A DNA stretch of 64,000 bases from Bacteroides rodentium JCM 16496. Its GTDB lineage: Bacteria; Bacteroidota; Bacteroidia; Bacteroidales; Bacteroidaceae. This document shows, piece by piece, positions 1 through 8,675 of this stretch. The stretch is taken from contig NZ_BAKJ01000003.1 of NCBI RefSeq assembly GCF_000614125.1, positions 62,001 through 126,000 on the forward strand, given 5' to 3'. The translations under genes were made by a program, and so were the position numbers. The stretch's first letter is position 1. Each line of letters begins with the position of its first letter. The notes beneath the pieces were generated by a model. That model saw only the letters and a list, made by a program, of their open reading frames with translations, had not been told where the DNA came from and made no database searches.

Positions 1-1
1 T

Positions 2-424
2 ACCGGCGAGGTGGAGCAGACAACAGTCTCTTACATTATCCGTGACCACGACCGCGCCCGCTTCGAAGAGCGCAAGAAGGAGATGGAACGCCTTGTGGCA
101 AAAATCAATGAAGAATACGGTCCGGGTACTGCTACTCTGGAACTTCGCGACCAATACTACAATATGCGCGAGCAGATTGAACCGGTGATGCATATCATCG
201 ACACCGCTTTTGCCGCCATGAAGGCGGTAGGTGTAGAGCCTCGTGTAAAAGCCATTCGCGGAGGTACGGACGGTGCCCAGCTCTCTTTCAAGGGGTTGCC
301 TTGTCCCAATATCTTTGCCGGTGGCTTGAACTTCCACGGCCGCTATGAGTTCGTGCCTATCCAGAACATGGAGAAAGCCATGAACGTCATCGTCAAGATT
401 GCCGAGCTCGTAGCCAGCAAATAG
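2..424 (+). CDS. pepT: Peptidase T (tripeptide aminopeptidase), C-terminal part
   Basis: This is the C-terminal 140 residues of an M20-family cytoplasmic aminopeptidase that removes the N-terminal residue of tripeptides. The reading frame is open to the left edge, so the start lies outside the window; the internal GTG is not a real start. Visible family signatures are the dimerisation/lid region followed by the segment [19 protein letters not shown] and the metal-ligand histidine in [10 protein letters not shown] near the end. gcvT follows 31 bp downstream on the same strand, so the two may be co-transcribed, as in other Bacteroides from what I recall. The call is secure for family and nearly so for the specific enzyme. 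Confidence 0.93.
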   Translation, partial: TGEVEQTTVSYIIRDHDRARFEERKKEMERLVAKINEEYGPGTATLELRDQYYNMREQIEPVMHIIDTAFAAMKAVGVEPRVKAIRGGTDGAQLSFKGLPCPNIFAGGLNFHGRYEFVPIQNMEKAMNVIVKIAELVASK

Positions 425-455
425 ATAATTCATAACTCATAACTCTAATAGTTCC

Positions 456-1541
456 ATGAAAACCACTCCGTTTACCGAAAAACACATCTCGCTGGGTGCC
501 AAGATGCACGAGTTTGCGGGATATAATATGCCTATCGAGTATTCCGGCATCATTGACGAGCATCTCACAGTATGTCAGGGTGTCGGTGTATTCGACGTCT
601 CACACATGGGAGAATTCTGGGTGAAAGGTCCCCATGCTTTGGACTTTCTGCAGAAAGTGACCTCCAATAATGTAGCTGCCCTCACACCAGGGAAAGTACA
701 GTATACCTGCTTCCCCAATGACAACGGAGGCATTGTAGACGACCTTCTGGTCTATCATTATGAGCCGGAGAAATACCTGCTTGTCGTGAATGCGTCGAAC
801 ATTGAGAAAGACTGGAACTGGTGTGTGTCTCATAACACGGAAGGCGCTGAATTGGAAAATGCTTCCGACCACATGGCACAGCTTGCTGTGCAAGGACCGA
901 AGGCTATTCAGGCGTTGCAGAAGCTGACTTCCATCAATCTTTCCGACCTTCCTTACTATACTTTTACCCACGGTGAGTTTGCCGGAGAAAAGGATGTCAT
1001 TATCTCTAATACCGGATATACCGGCGCGGGTGGTTTTGAGCTTTACTTCTATCCGGAGGCTGCCATGAAGATTTGGGATGCCGTGTTCGAGGCAGGCGCG
1101 GAGTTCGGCATTAAGCCAGTTGGTCTGGGTGCGCGCGATACGCTTCGTCTGGAAATGGGCTTCTGTTTGTATGGCAATGATTTGGATGACACCACTTCGC
1201 CCATTGAAGCGGGTTTAGGATGGATTACCAAGTTTGTGGAGGGAAAGAACTTCACCAATCGCCCGATGCTGGAAAAACAGAAAGCGGAAGGCACTACCCG
1301 TAAGTTGGTGGGATTTGAAATGATAGACCGCGGTATCCCCCGTCATGGTTACGAGCTGTATAGTACAGACGGTACTGCCATCGGTGTGGTTACCTCCGGA
1401 ACTATGTCGCCTACCCGTAAGATTGGTATCGGAATGGGGTATATCAGACCCGAATACAGCAAGGTCGGTACGGAAATCTGTATTGACATGCGGGGACGTA
1501 AGCTGAAAGCTGTGGTTGTGAAGCCACCGTTCCGCAAATAG
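456..1541 (+). CDS. gcvT: Glycine cleavage system T protein (aminomethyltransferase)
   Basis: The 361-residue cytoplasmic protein has the usual length for GcvT, which takes the aminomethyl group from the H-protein lipoyl arm and forms 5,10-methylene-tetrahydrofolate and ammonia. The N-terminal folate-binding domain shows [13 protein letters not shown] and the middle shows the [14 protein letters not shown] stretch typical of the family; the C-terminal barrel domain ends with [14 protein letters not shown]. The ATG start is preceded by a short AT-rich spacer after pepT. No gcvH or gcvP gene is nearby, so the complex is encoded at scattered sites. A strong hairpin follows 26 bp after the stop codon. 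Confidence 0.97.
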   Translation: MKTTPFTEKHISLGAKMHEFAGYNMPIEYSGIIDEHLTVCQGVGVFDVSHMGEFWVKGPHALDFLQKVTSNNVAALTPGKVQYTCFPNDNGGIVDDLLVYHYEPEKYLLVVNASNIEKDWNWCVSHNTEGAELENASDHMAQLAVQGPKAIQALQKLTSINLSDLPYYTFTHGEFAGEKDVIISNTGYTGAGGFELYFYPEAAMKIWDAVFEAGAEFGIKPVGLGARDTLRLEMGFCLYGNDLDDTTSPIEAGLGWITKFVEGKNFTNRPMLEKQKAEGTTRKLVGFEMIDRGIPRHGYELYSTDGTAIGVVTSGTMSPTRKIGIGMGYIRPEYSKVGTEICIDMRGRKLKAVVVKPPFRK

Positions 1542-1567
1542 TAATTTGAATGAATAACTAAAATAAG

Positions 1568-1621
1568 AAGAATGAAGAATTTGTCATGCGGCATCATCGC
1601 GCAGTCAAATTCTTCATTCTT
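1568..1621. terminator. Long perfect hairpin between convergent genes
   Basis: Two perfectly complementary 16-base arms (1568-1583 and 1606-1621) enclose a 22-base loop in the gap between gcvT and the convergent M48-like gene. Flanking AACTAA/TTAGTT bases extend the pairing imperfectly. There is no long T run, but the position suggests a bidirectional terminator or transcription barrier. Confidence 0.7.
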
Positions 1622-1635
1622 AGTTATTCCTTTCT

Positions 1636-3159
1636 CTATATTCTGCTTATCCTATCCAGCATTTGGTTTGCCCAACCTATCTCTTTATTAGTCCATTCCT
1701 TTTCGGTTCCTTCTATGCCCTGGCCTTCGTAGTCCGAAAGCAAGGTGATGTATTCTTTCAGTATATCGGCGGCTTGGGCTTGTTTGTTCATGCGCATCAA
1801 TAATAGTATTTTTTGTTTATATATGTCCAGATTGGGGCTTGTTCCTGCCATCTCCTGGGCTTTGTCAAGCATGGCGAGGCAGCGGTTGTTCACTTCTTCC
1901 GTATTGGACAGTGCCATTTCCGCTTTTACCAGGATGATGTAGTCGTTGTCCGTGGCTAGTCTGTTGTCAATGTTCTTGCGTATCAGCCGGGCGGTTTCCT
2001 TATAGCGCTTGTTGGCGTAGTTCATACTTGCGTTGAAAGAAACGACATCGCTGGTGGTCCGTAGGTAGGGGCGAGCACTCAGGCTATGGGATTCACCGGC
2101 CTTTTCTATACGCTTTTGCAGGTCGCCGATGCTGCCGTAGCGAGGAATGTCCTTACTGCGTTGGTGCAGGTTGTAATACCCTATAATTTTACCGAGAGCC
2201 GATGCGATTCCGTCGGGATTATAGCCCTTGAATGCCAGAAGTTGGCGCGCAAGGTGGTCCGAAGAGATTTCCTGGGAAGTTTTGTATTTCATTCCCAACC
2301 GGTCCGTTGCCGGAATGCTCAAAAGGGAGGCGATGGCTCCGATATCTGCCACCAGACTGACGGCATAAGCATCTTCATTATCGTCCCAGTAGGCCACATC
2401 GAGGGCTGTGCTGGCGGCAGTGGTAAAGACGTCTGCCCAGAAAGCCGCACGCTTGGCACGCCGCTCGGCACGGTAAATGTTGTTTACCTGATGGTCGAGG
2501 ACGAAATGCCCCAGCTCACATGCGATGACGGCGGCCAGTTCGTCTTCGGAATCAAGAGTGCAGAGGAGGCCCGTACTGATAACCATGGAGCCGTTGGGAA
2601 GCATGAAGGCATCTGGTTCGGGCGACTGGATGACACGTATGTTCAGGCTCTCTCCACGATTGCTGTCGATGGTGGTGGCATTCAATTTGGAGAATATTCC
2701 TTGCACGTACGAGGTTATGTAGTCGTCTTGATAGGCTATCTCGTTCAGTTTATCGAGATAGTCCAGGCATTCTTCGTCGATTTCCTGGCGCAGTTTGTGC
2801 TTGTAGCCGCGGTCGTTGAAATATTCGTAAAGATGATTCTTCAGGTATATTTGCTGCCAGAATTCCCGGTCCGTTTCCGGAGCGGATATGGCAATGATAC
2901 CTATCTCATCCGAAGGAATGGTCTCTTGTATGCCGTTCACTTCGACAGCATAGTAAATGTTGTCGCTGTTTTCGCCGGGATTGTTCATTTTGACAACCCG
3001 TCGGATAATGACCGGGGTACCGGCGGGAGATTGCTGGTACTCTTTTGTCAATTCTCCTTTGATGGCGATGTTTCCGCTTAAGTCCTTGTGCTTGGGGTTG
3101 GCAAACCCTGCCGTTGTGACAAGGATTGTCAGGATGAATAGGGTGGCGAGTCGTTTCAT
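1636..3159 (-). CDS. M48-like secreted protein with degenerate zinc site (probable pseudopeptidase)
   Basis: The 507-residue protein begins with a clear signal peptide (MKRLATLFILTILVTTAGFA); the start at 3159 is preferred over an in-frame ATG 11 codons upstream because it places the signal peptide at the N terminus. The central domain has the M48 layout, including DSEDELAAVIACELGHFVLDH. However, the zinc motif HExxH reads CELGH: the first histidine is Cys214. The third ligand, normally Glu in a ReaD-type motif, is serine (S299-S300-D301). Two of three zinc ligands are therefore absent. A helical, TPR-like C-terminal half follows. Family knowledge predicts a periplasmic or lipoprotein-associated chaperone/protease; the inference here is a non-catalytic scaffold or chaperone. 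A TATTTTTG promoter-like box lies upstream. Confidence 0.8.
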   Translation of the reverse strand: MKRLATLFILTILVTTAGFANPKHKDLSGNIAIKGELTKEYQQSPAGTPVIIRRVVKMNNPGENSDNIYYAVEVNGIQETIPSDEIGIIAISAPETDREFWQQIYLKNHLYEYFNDRGYKHKLRQEIDEECLDYLDKLNEIAYQDDYITSYVQGIFSKLNATTIDSNRGESLNIRVIQSPEPDAFMLPNGSMVISTGLLCTLDSEDELAAVIACELGHFVLDHQVNNIYRAERRAKRAAFWADVFTTAASTALDVAYWDDNEDAYAVSLVADIGAIASLLSIPATDRLGMKYKTSQEISSDHLARQLLAFKGYNPDGIASALGKIIGYYNLHQRSKDIPRYGSIGDLQKRIEKAGESHSLSARPYLRTTSDVVSFNASMNYANKRYKETARLIRKNIDNRLATDNDYIILVKAEMALSNTEEVNNRCLAMLDKAQEMAGTSPNLDIYKQKILLLMRMNKQAQAADILKEYITLLSDYEGQGIEGTEKEWTNKEIGWANQMLDRISRI

Positions 3160-3281
3160 GATTTTGGTATGTTTTCGGTTTCGATGATACAAAAATAGGA
3201 AAGTGTTTTTCCCCTTTCTTGTTTTTTCCCCTATTCTGTGATAGGAGATTCCCTATTTATCGCTCAGCGGGAGGCGGAAAC

Positions 3282-3317
3282 AAAAAAGGGAACCTTTCAG
3301 TGAAAGACTCCCTTTTT
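3282..3317 (-). terminator. Rho-independent terminator of rpmE2
   Basis: An AAAAAAGGGA...TCCCTTTTTT hairpin with an inner CTTTC/GAAAG stem lies 20 bp after the rpmE2 stop codon. The A-run and T-run on either side make it functional in both directions. Confidence 0.85.
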
Positions 3318-3336
3318 TCAGTTTGCTTGAAACTGA

Positions 3337-3588
3337 TTATTTCTTACGGTTACCGTAACGGCTCATGAACTTATCAACACGACCGGCAGTGTCAACCAGC
3401 TTGGACTTACCTGTGTAGAACGGGTGAGAAGTGCTGGAGATTTCCAGCTTTACCAGCGGATAAGTTTCACCTTCGAATTCGATAGTCTCTTTCGTGTTGC
3501 AAGTGGAACGAGACAAGAATACATCACCATTTGACATATCTTTAAATACTACCGGACGGTAATTTTCAGGATGAATACCTTTTTTCAT
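3337..3588 (-). CDS. rpmE2: Ribosomal protein bL31, type B
   Basis: The 83-residue protein is a type B L31 of the large ribosomal subunit: [19 protein letters not shown], then a [11 protein letters not shown] segment and a VDKFMSRYG end. It lacks the zinc-binding CxxC pair of type A L31, as expected for the zinc-independent form. The start at 3588 is chosen because the family always begins MKxGIHP; the open frame continues 27 codons upstream but that part is not conserved-looking. It is divergent from the downstream phosphatase gene, with about 190 bp of AT-rich DNA between them, and is followed by a strong terminator. Confidence 0.96.
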   Translation of the reverse strand: MKKGIHPENYRPVVFKDMSNGDVFLSRSTCNTKETIEFEGETYPLVKLEISSTSHPFYTGKSKLVDTAGRVDKFMSRYGNRKK

Positions 3589-3776
3589 TTTGATATTTTC
3601 TTTTAAAAATTTATATTCTGTTACTATTTTGGTAATAAATAGTGTAATGGTCTTCTTTTCAGAGCGCAAAGATAGTGCAAGTTGGAGACTCTACAAAATA
3701 AATTCAGATTTATTTTTATTTAGTAGGTTTATCGCATTTTATTTCTGATTTTTGCAGGACTTAATCTTGTGAATTT

Positions 3777-4784
3777 ATGAGGAAACTACTTGTCTTATGC
3801 TCTTTCTGGCTGTGCGTGGCAACGCTGGGGGCACAAAATGCGGAACGGAAACTGTATAGTGTTGCGTTCTACAATCTTGAGAACTTGTTTGATACGATTC
3901 ATGATGCAGGTAAGAATGACCATGAGTTCCTGCCCGACGGCAGTTACCAGTGGACGGCAAAGAAGTATGAGTCCAAGCTGCAGAACCTTTCCAAAGTGTT
4001 GGGTTCCCTTTCGCGCAGTTTAGTGCCGGAAGGTCCGGCCTTCATCGGTGTGGCAGAGGCAGAGAACAGCCGGGTGCTGGAAGACCTCGTGAAGCAGCCG
4101 GCCATTTCCAATTATGAGTTCGTGCATTATGAAGGACCGGACAGACGGGGTATAGACTGTGCCTTGCTGTACGACCCGAAGCAGTTCAGCGTTACCCGCT
4201 CAAAGTTGGTGCTTTCTACTCCTTTTGAGGGGGATACGGTGCACTTGACGCGCGGCTTCCTGATTGTGGACGGACAACTGGCGGGAGAGCGTGTCTGCGT
4301 GATAGTGAACCACTGGCCCTCCCGTGGGGCAAAGTCACCGGTGCGTGTGCATGCAGCCAGGCAGGTAAAGGCCTTGAAGGACTCTCTGATGCGTAGCGAC
4401 AAGAAGCTGAAGCTCATCGTGATGGGGGATATGAATGACGACCCGATGGATGAAAGCATGGAGGTGCTGGGTGCACGCAAATATCCGAAGCAGGTGAAGA
4501 AAGGCGAATTCTACAATCCCTGGTGGGAGACGCTGGAAGACAAGGGAGTGGGGACATTGCTCTATCGGGGCAAGTGGAACTTGTTTGACCAGATTGTCAT
4601 TTCGAAACCGTTGCTGAAGGCAAAGAAAGGGTTGCGCTATGACCACAATGAAGTTTTCATCCGCGATTATCTGATTCAGCAGGATGGCAAATACAAAGGT
4701 TCCCCCTTGCGTACGCATGGGGGCAGGACTTGGCTGAACGGTTACAGTGACCATTTGCCGACCATCATCTATCTGAAAAATTAG
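3777..4784 (+). CDS. Secreted endonuclease/exonuclease/phosphatase family protein
   Basis: The 335-residue protein has a signal peptide (MRKLLVLCSFWLCVATLGAQ) and then the EEP fold: FYNLENLFDTI with the conserved Asn and a downstream acidic metal ligand, a GVAEAENSRVL motif carrying the metal-binding Glu, VNHWPSRG, the catalytic GDMNDDP and the C-terminal GYSDHLP histidine. All expected active-site residues are present, so it should be an active Mg2+-dependent phosphodiesterase or nuclease outside the cytoplasm. The exact substrate cannot be read from sequence. A compound repeat begins at the last base of its stop codon and separates the gene from what looks like its original terminator at 5245-5279. 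Confidence 0.92.
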   Translation: MRKLLVLCSFWLCVATLGAQNAERKLYSVAFYNLENLFDTIHDAGKNDHEFLPDGSYQWTAKKYESKLQNLSKVLGSLSRSLVPEGPAFIGVAEAENSRVLEDLVKQPAISNYEFVHYEGPDRRGIDCALLYDPKQFSVTRSKLVLSTPFEGDTVHLTRGFLIVDGQLAGERVCVIVNHWPSRGAKSPVRVHAARQVKALKDSLMRSDKKLKLIVMGDMNDDPMDESMEVLGARKYPKQVKKGEFYNPWWETLEDKGVGTLLYRGKWNLFDQIVISKPLLKAKKGLRYDHNEVFIRDYLIQQDGKYKGSPLRTHGGRTWLNGYSDHLPTIIYLKN

Positions 4785-5217
4785 AGCCTGTTTAAATTTT
4801 CTTGGAGCTTTTTTCTAAGAGTTGTTTTTGAGGATTTTTCTTCTTTCTCATGAGGAGCATAGCGGGCTATGTGACGAATGTGAAAGAAAAAAAAGACCAG
4901 AAAGAAACTTAGAAAAAGCTCATAAAATACTTTTTATAGTCGAACAGAACTGATTTGCGAAAAGAAAAGCGAATAGAGCGAGTATCTTAATTCCCCTCCT
5001 CTGGGGAGGAGGGGTGCCCAACGGGCGGGGTGGTAGGGAGCATAAAGTGATGAAAAATAGTACAGTGTGTATCGCTACCACCTCCCCCTACGTACTCACC
5101 CCCTCCACCTCCCCCGTTATCGGGGGAGAGCAACCTCCCCGGAGGAGGAGAAGTAAGTTACTCCGTATTTTTTCGCAAACCAATTCTGTTCGACTATAAT
5201 AAAATCAAAACAGGCTC
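4784..5217. repeat. Outer MITE-like element with 10-bp terminal inverted repeats
   Basis: GAGCCTGTTT (4784-4793) and its exact complement AAACAGGCTC (5208-5217) bound a 434-bp segment without coding capacity. Inside its left part is a second inverted pair (GAGCTTTTTTCTAAG and CTTAGAAAAAGCTC). The element contains the separate repeat at 4935-5198, so it appears compound or nested. The first base overlaps the stop codon of the preceding gene. No transposase is present. Confidence 0.75.
4935..5198 (+). repeat. GC-rich MITE-like repeat, copy 1
   Basis: The 264-bp element has terminal inverted repeats beginning TATAGTCGAACAGAA and continuing as TTTGCGAAAA after two variable positions. Its core holds runs such as CCCCTCCTCTGGGGAGG and GGTGCCCAACGGGCGGGG, which fold on themselves. 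Near-identical sequence recurs in inverse orientation at 19508-19715 and, as a core-only copy, at 58861-59019. It is non-coding and probably mobilised in trans in the past. Confidence 0.85.
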
Positions 5218-5244
5218 TTAGTATTACATAATAATGTGTAAACA

Positions 5245-5279
5245 GCCGTCGGAGAGCAAACATGGTCTCCGGCTTTTTT
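5245..5279 (+). terminator. Hairpin terminator downstream of the nested repeat
   Basis: GCC plus GGAGA pair with TCTCC plus GGC across a 10-base loop and run into six T residues. No gene lies directly before it except the phosphatase gene 460 bp upstream, so it is probably that gene's terminator, displaced by the repeat insertion. The following 200 bp up to the aldolase gene hold only its promoter. Confidence 0.7.
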
Positions 5280-5456
5280 GTTGATAGGAGTATAGATGGC
5301 AAAAGTATGGCTGGCAGAGATAAATGCAAAGAGTTTGTAATATAGAGATTACAATAATCTGTTAAATGAAGCCAATAGCTTTAAAATAGAATGGATTTGA
5401 TAGGATGAGCCGGATATTTTATTCCCCTCAAGTTCTTTACTTTAAAGGATTATGAT

Positions 5457-5464
5457 TACTTTTG
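5457..5464 (+). promoter_or_regulatory. -7 box (TACTTTTG) of the aldolase gene
   Basis: TACTTTTG matches the Bacteroides primary sigma -7 consensus TAnnTTTG, 39 bp before the aldolase ATG. The -33 element is poorly conserved. Confidence 0.6.
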
Positions 5465-5503
5465 CGAAGAATTTTAATTCACTAACAATAAAATTTAAAC
5501 AAA

Positions 5504-6513
5504 ATGGTTAATTACAAAGATTTAGGACTGGTAAACACAAGAGAGATGTTTGCTAAGGCTATCAAAGGTGGATATGCTATTCCGGCATTCAACTTCAACA
5601 ATATGGAACAGATGCAGGCTATCATCAAGGCTGCAGTTGAAACAAAGTCTCCGGTTATTCTTCAGGTATCTAAGGGTGCCCGTCAGTATGCCAACGCTAC
5701 GCTGTTGCGTTACATGGCTCAGGGTGCTGTTGAGTACGCTAAGGAATTGGGTTGCAAACATCCTGAAATTGTTCTTCACCTCGACCACGGAGATACATTC
5801 GAAACTTGCAAGAGCTGTATCGACTCTGGTTTCTCTTCAGTAATGATTGACGGTTCACACCTTCCGTACGAAGAAAACGTTGCACTGACTAAGAAGGTAG
5901 TTGATTATGCTCATCAGTTCGACGTAACTGTAGAAGGCGAACTCGGTGTATTGGCAGGTGTAGAAGATGAAGTTTCTGCAGAACACCATACATACACTAA
6001 TCCTGAAGAAGTTATTGACTTCGCTACCCGTACAGGTTGCGATTCACTGGCTATCTCAATCGGTACTTCTCATGGTGCATACAAGTTCAAACCCGAACAG
6101 TGCCACGTTGACCCTGCTACCGGTCGTCTGGTTCCTCCTCCTCTGGAATTTGCCGTTCTGGATGCTGTAATGGAGAACTTCCGGGATTCCCCATCGTTCT
6201 TCACGGTTCTTCTTCTGTTCCTCAGGAAGAAGTTGATACTATCAACAAGTATGGTGGTAAGCTGGAAGCTGCTATTGGTATCCCCGAAGAGCAGTTGCGT
6301 AAGGCTGCTAAGTCTGCAGTTTGCAAAATCAACATCGACTCTGACTCACGTCTGGCTATGACAGCTGCTATCCGCAAGACATTTGCTGAAAAACCGGCAG
6401 AATTCGACCCGCGTAAGTATCTGGGCCCGGCTCGTGACAATATGGAGAAACTGTACAAGCATAAAATCATCAACGTGCTTGGTTCAGAGAACAAGTTGGC
6501 TCAACTGGACTAA
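5504..6513 (+). CDS. fba: Class II fructose-bisphosphate aldolase (one-base frameshift in this sequence)
   Basis: The zinc-dependent aldolase cleaves fructose-1,6-bisphosphate in glycolysis and acts in reverse in gluconeogenesis. The first frame gives residues 1-226 with the metal-binding HLDHGD motif (His92, His95), then LGVLAGVEDE and SIGTSHGAYKF. Around base 6181 the frame breaks. Adding one C to the run after AACTT restores NFPGFPIVLHGSSSVPQ, continuing through NIDSDSRLAMTAAIRKTFAE to the natural end at 6513, 336 residues in all, which is normal for this subfamily. Codon use is strongly biased, as for a highly expressed gene. Since glycolysis depends on it, a sequencing deletion is more likely than a real lesion. 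Confidence 0.93.
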
Positions 6514-6537
6514 TCGCAAGATAATCCGAATATAGTG

Positions 6538-6571
6538 TCAGCCCTTGCAATATTGGTGTTGCAAGGGCTGA
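6538..6571 (+). terminator. Terminator of the aldolase gene
   Basis: TCAGCCCTTGCAA pairs perfectly with TTGCAAGGGCTGA around an 8-base loop, followed by TTTGTT. It sits 24 bp after the aldolase stop codon. Confidence 0.85.
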
Positions 6572-6627
6572 TTTGTTATAAGGCCGGTGAAAGGCATATC
6601 CCCGTGACACCTATTCCATACTAAAAA

Positions 6628-6678
6628 TCCCTTGCAGATGGCTGGCAGGAGAGGTGTCTGCCAGCTATCTGCGAGGGA
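6628..6678 (-). terminator. Long hairpin downstream of the amylase gene
   Basis: The arms TCCCTTGCAGAT-GCTGGCAG and CTGCCAGC-ATCTGC-AGGGA pair over about 20 bases with two mismatches around a 9-base loop. On the minus strand it lies 36 bp after the amylase stop and runs into AAAAATCCC-complement T residues (TTTTTAG), which fits a terminator for that gene. Confidence 0.7.
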
Positions 6679-6714
6679 GATTTGCAAGAATGAGCTCTCT
6701 GTGTGGAGTGCGCG

Positions 6715-8565
6715 TTATAATTCTATCACTAATGATTCTCTGGGGCCCATCTTCAGCTCTTCACCGAAGGTGACGGTCTTTCCGCTCAGAATGTCTTTTC
6801 CTTGTTTGCTGTCTTTCAGGATTTCCTTGTAGAATTTCAAAGGAACGGTGGTCTCCGCATCCGTGCCGTTCAGCATCACGAATACCGTCTTGCCTTCGTA
6901 CTGGCGTGCGTAGGCATAAACACCATTCTGTACCATGAACTGCACCATGCTGCCTTTGGCAATGACATCGTTTCCTTTACGCCAGTTCAGGATGGTCTTG
7001 TAGAAGTCGTAGCACTCGTTCTGTATCTTGGTACGTCCGGCTGGGGTCAGTGCGTTTGTTGCGTCACCGCTCCATCCGCCGGGGAAGTCCTTGCGTACAT
7101 AGCCATCGCTCTTGCTCTTCACACCATTCATCATGACTTCCGTTCCGTAGTAGAGTTGCGGAATGCGGCGGGTGGTAAGCAGCAGGGTAGAGGCTTGCTT
7201 CAGCATCGGCAGATTGTCGCCTTCGCCCAGGAAGCGGTCGGTGTCGTGGTTTTCGATGAATGCCAGTACGGAAGCGGGGTTGGGGTAGAGGAAGTCGTAT
7301 ACGAAGTTATTGTATATGCGGTCCAGTCCCTTGAACCAAGTCTCGGTCTGTTCATTCTTGGCGGTGTTTATCTTGTCGAAGAAGCTGAAGTCCATAACTG
7401 TCTTGAGGTTACTGTTCTTGGGGGCTGATAGCTTGGAATCCTTCTGCCACCAGGCGGTGTAGGCGGGTTCGGTAACCCAGGTCTCGCCCACGGTGTTGTA
7501 GTTGGGATATTCTTCGTTGAGCTCTTTCATCCAGTTGCTCATGGCATCATAGTCGGCATACGGGTAAGTGTCCATGCGGATGCCGTCGATGTTGGCGAAT
7601 TCAATCCACCAGAAACTGTTCTGTACCAGGTAGCGGTAAACGTGAGGGTTCTTCTGGTTGAGGTCGGGCATGGCGGTAACAAACCATCCGTCGTTCATCT
7701 GGTCGAAGTCATATTGGGATGTATAAGGGTCTACGTGCGGGGTCAGTTTGAAGGAAGTCTGCACGAAGTTATTCTCGTGGTCGGGGTTGTTGAACCAGTC
7801 TTTGGAGGGCATGTCCTTAATCCATACATGCTCTACGCCGCAGTGGTTGAAAATCATGTCCATTACGATTTTGATGCCGCGTGCATGGGCTTTTTCAATC
7901 AGTTGCTTGTATTCTTCGTTGGTGCCGAAGCGTGGGTCCACCTTGTAGTAGTCTGTGGTGGCATAGCCGTGATAGGAACCGCCGGTCATGTTGTTTTCCA
8001 GTACCGGAGTAAACCAGAGGCTGTGACGCCGAGGTCGGAGAAGTAGTCCAGGTGTTGTTCGATGCCGGCAAGGTCACCGCCGTGGCGTGCATTGGGGTCA
8101 TTGCGGTCTACCTTGTACTCGGCCATGCCTGCAATCTGGTCATTGTCCGGGTTGCCATTGGCAAAGCGGTCGGGCATCAGCAGGTACAGTGCGTCGGAGG
8201 CGTCGAAACCTTTATGTTCGCAACCTTTCTTGTTGCGCGCCTTTAGTTCATATTCCTTTACGAGTTTCTTTTTTCCTTCGGTGAAGGTGAGGTTGAATTT
8301 GCCGGGTTTTACATCCTTGTCCAGTTTCAGATAGACCAGGAGGTAGTTGTTGCTTTCCAGCTTGACGGTGCTGCTCAATGAGACGCCGGGATAATTGACG
8401 GATACTGACGCGTTGCCGATGCCTTCGCCATAGACCATCAGCTGGAGTTCCGGGTTCTGCATGCCGGTGTACCAAAACGGAGGGTCGATTTTGTTCACAT
8501 TCATAGCTGCATACGTACTGAGGGAGAGTAAGAGTGTTCCCAAGATTAAGAAAACTTTTTTTCAT
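6715..8565 (-). CDS. Secreted GH13 alpha-amylase/neopullulanase-like enzyme (two frame breaks)
   Basis: This is a periplasm- or surface-directed alpha-glucan hydrolase of the SusA/cyclomaltodextrinase type, about 616 residues when repaired. After the signal peptide comes an N-terminal beta-sandwich (PPFWYTGMQNPELQLMVYG), then the GH13 barrel with DMIFNH (region I), GIRMD with the nucleophile Asp (II), VGETW with the acid Glu (III) and FIENHD (IV). All catalytic residues are present. Break 1 is near 8019: one missing C before TCTGG, whose addition joins LGVTA to LWFTPVLENN. Break 2 is in the A7 run of the start region: six or nine A residues would give MKK(K)VFLILGTLLLSLSTYAA, a proper signal peptide. 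No SusCD partner is adjacent. Confidence 0.9.
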
Positions 8566-8609
8566 GATAGTAACTTTACGGTTAATTTTTGCGCTAATTT
8601 AAAACAAAT

Positions 8610-8636
8610 AACGGAGAAAGTTAATCTTTCTCCGTT
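8610..8636 (-). terminator. Terminator of the TPR gene
   Basis: AACGGAGAAAG and CTTTCTCCGTT form a perfect 11-bp stem with a 5-base loop. On the minus strand it is followed by TATTTGTTTT. It separates the TPR gene from the amylase gene. Confidence 0.85.
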
Positions 8637-8675
8637 ACTGTACCTTATTATATTATGCAAACGTTTTCATTGGGG

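Noticed and set aside
2086..3081. A 331-codon open frame antisense to the M48-like gene
   Set aside because: The minus-strand frame has a signal peptide and a clear family layout; the plus-strand frame has neither. Similar shadows occur at 17001-18071 and 54815-55768.
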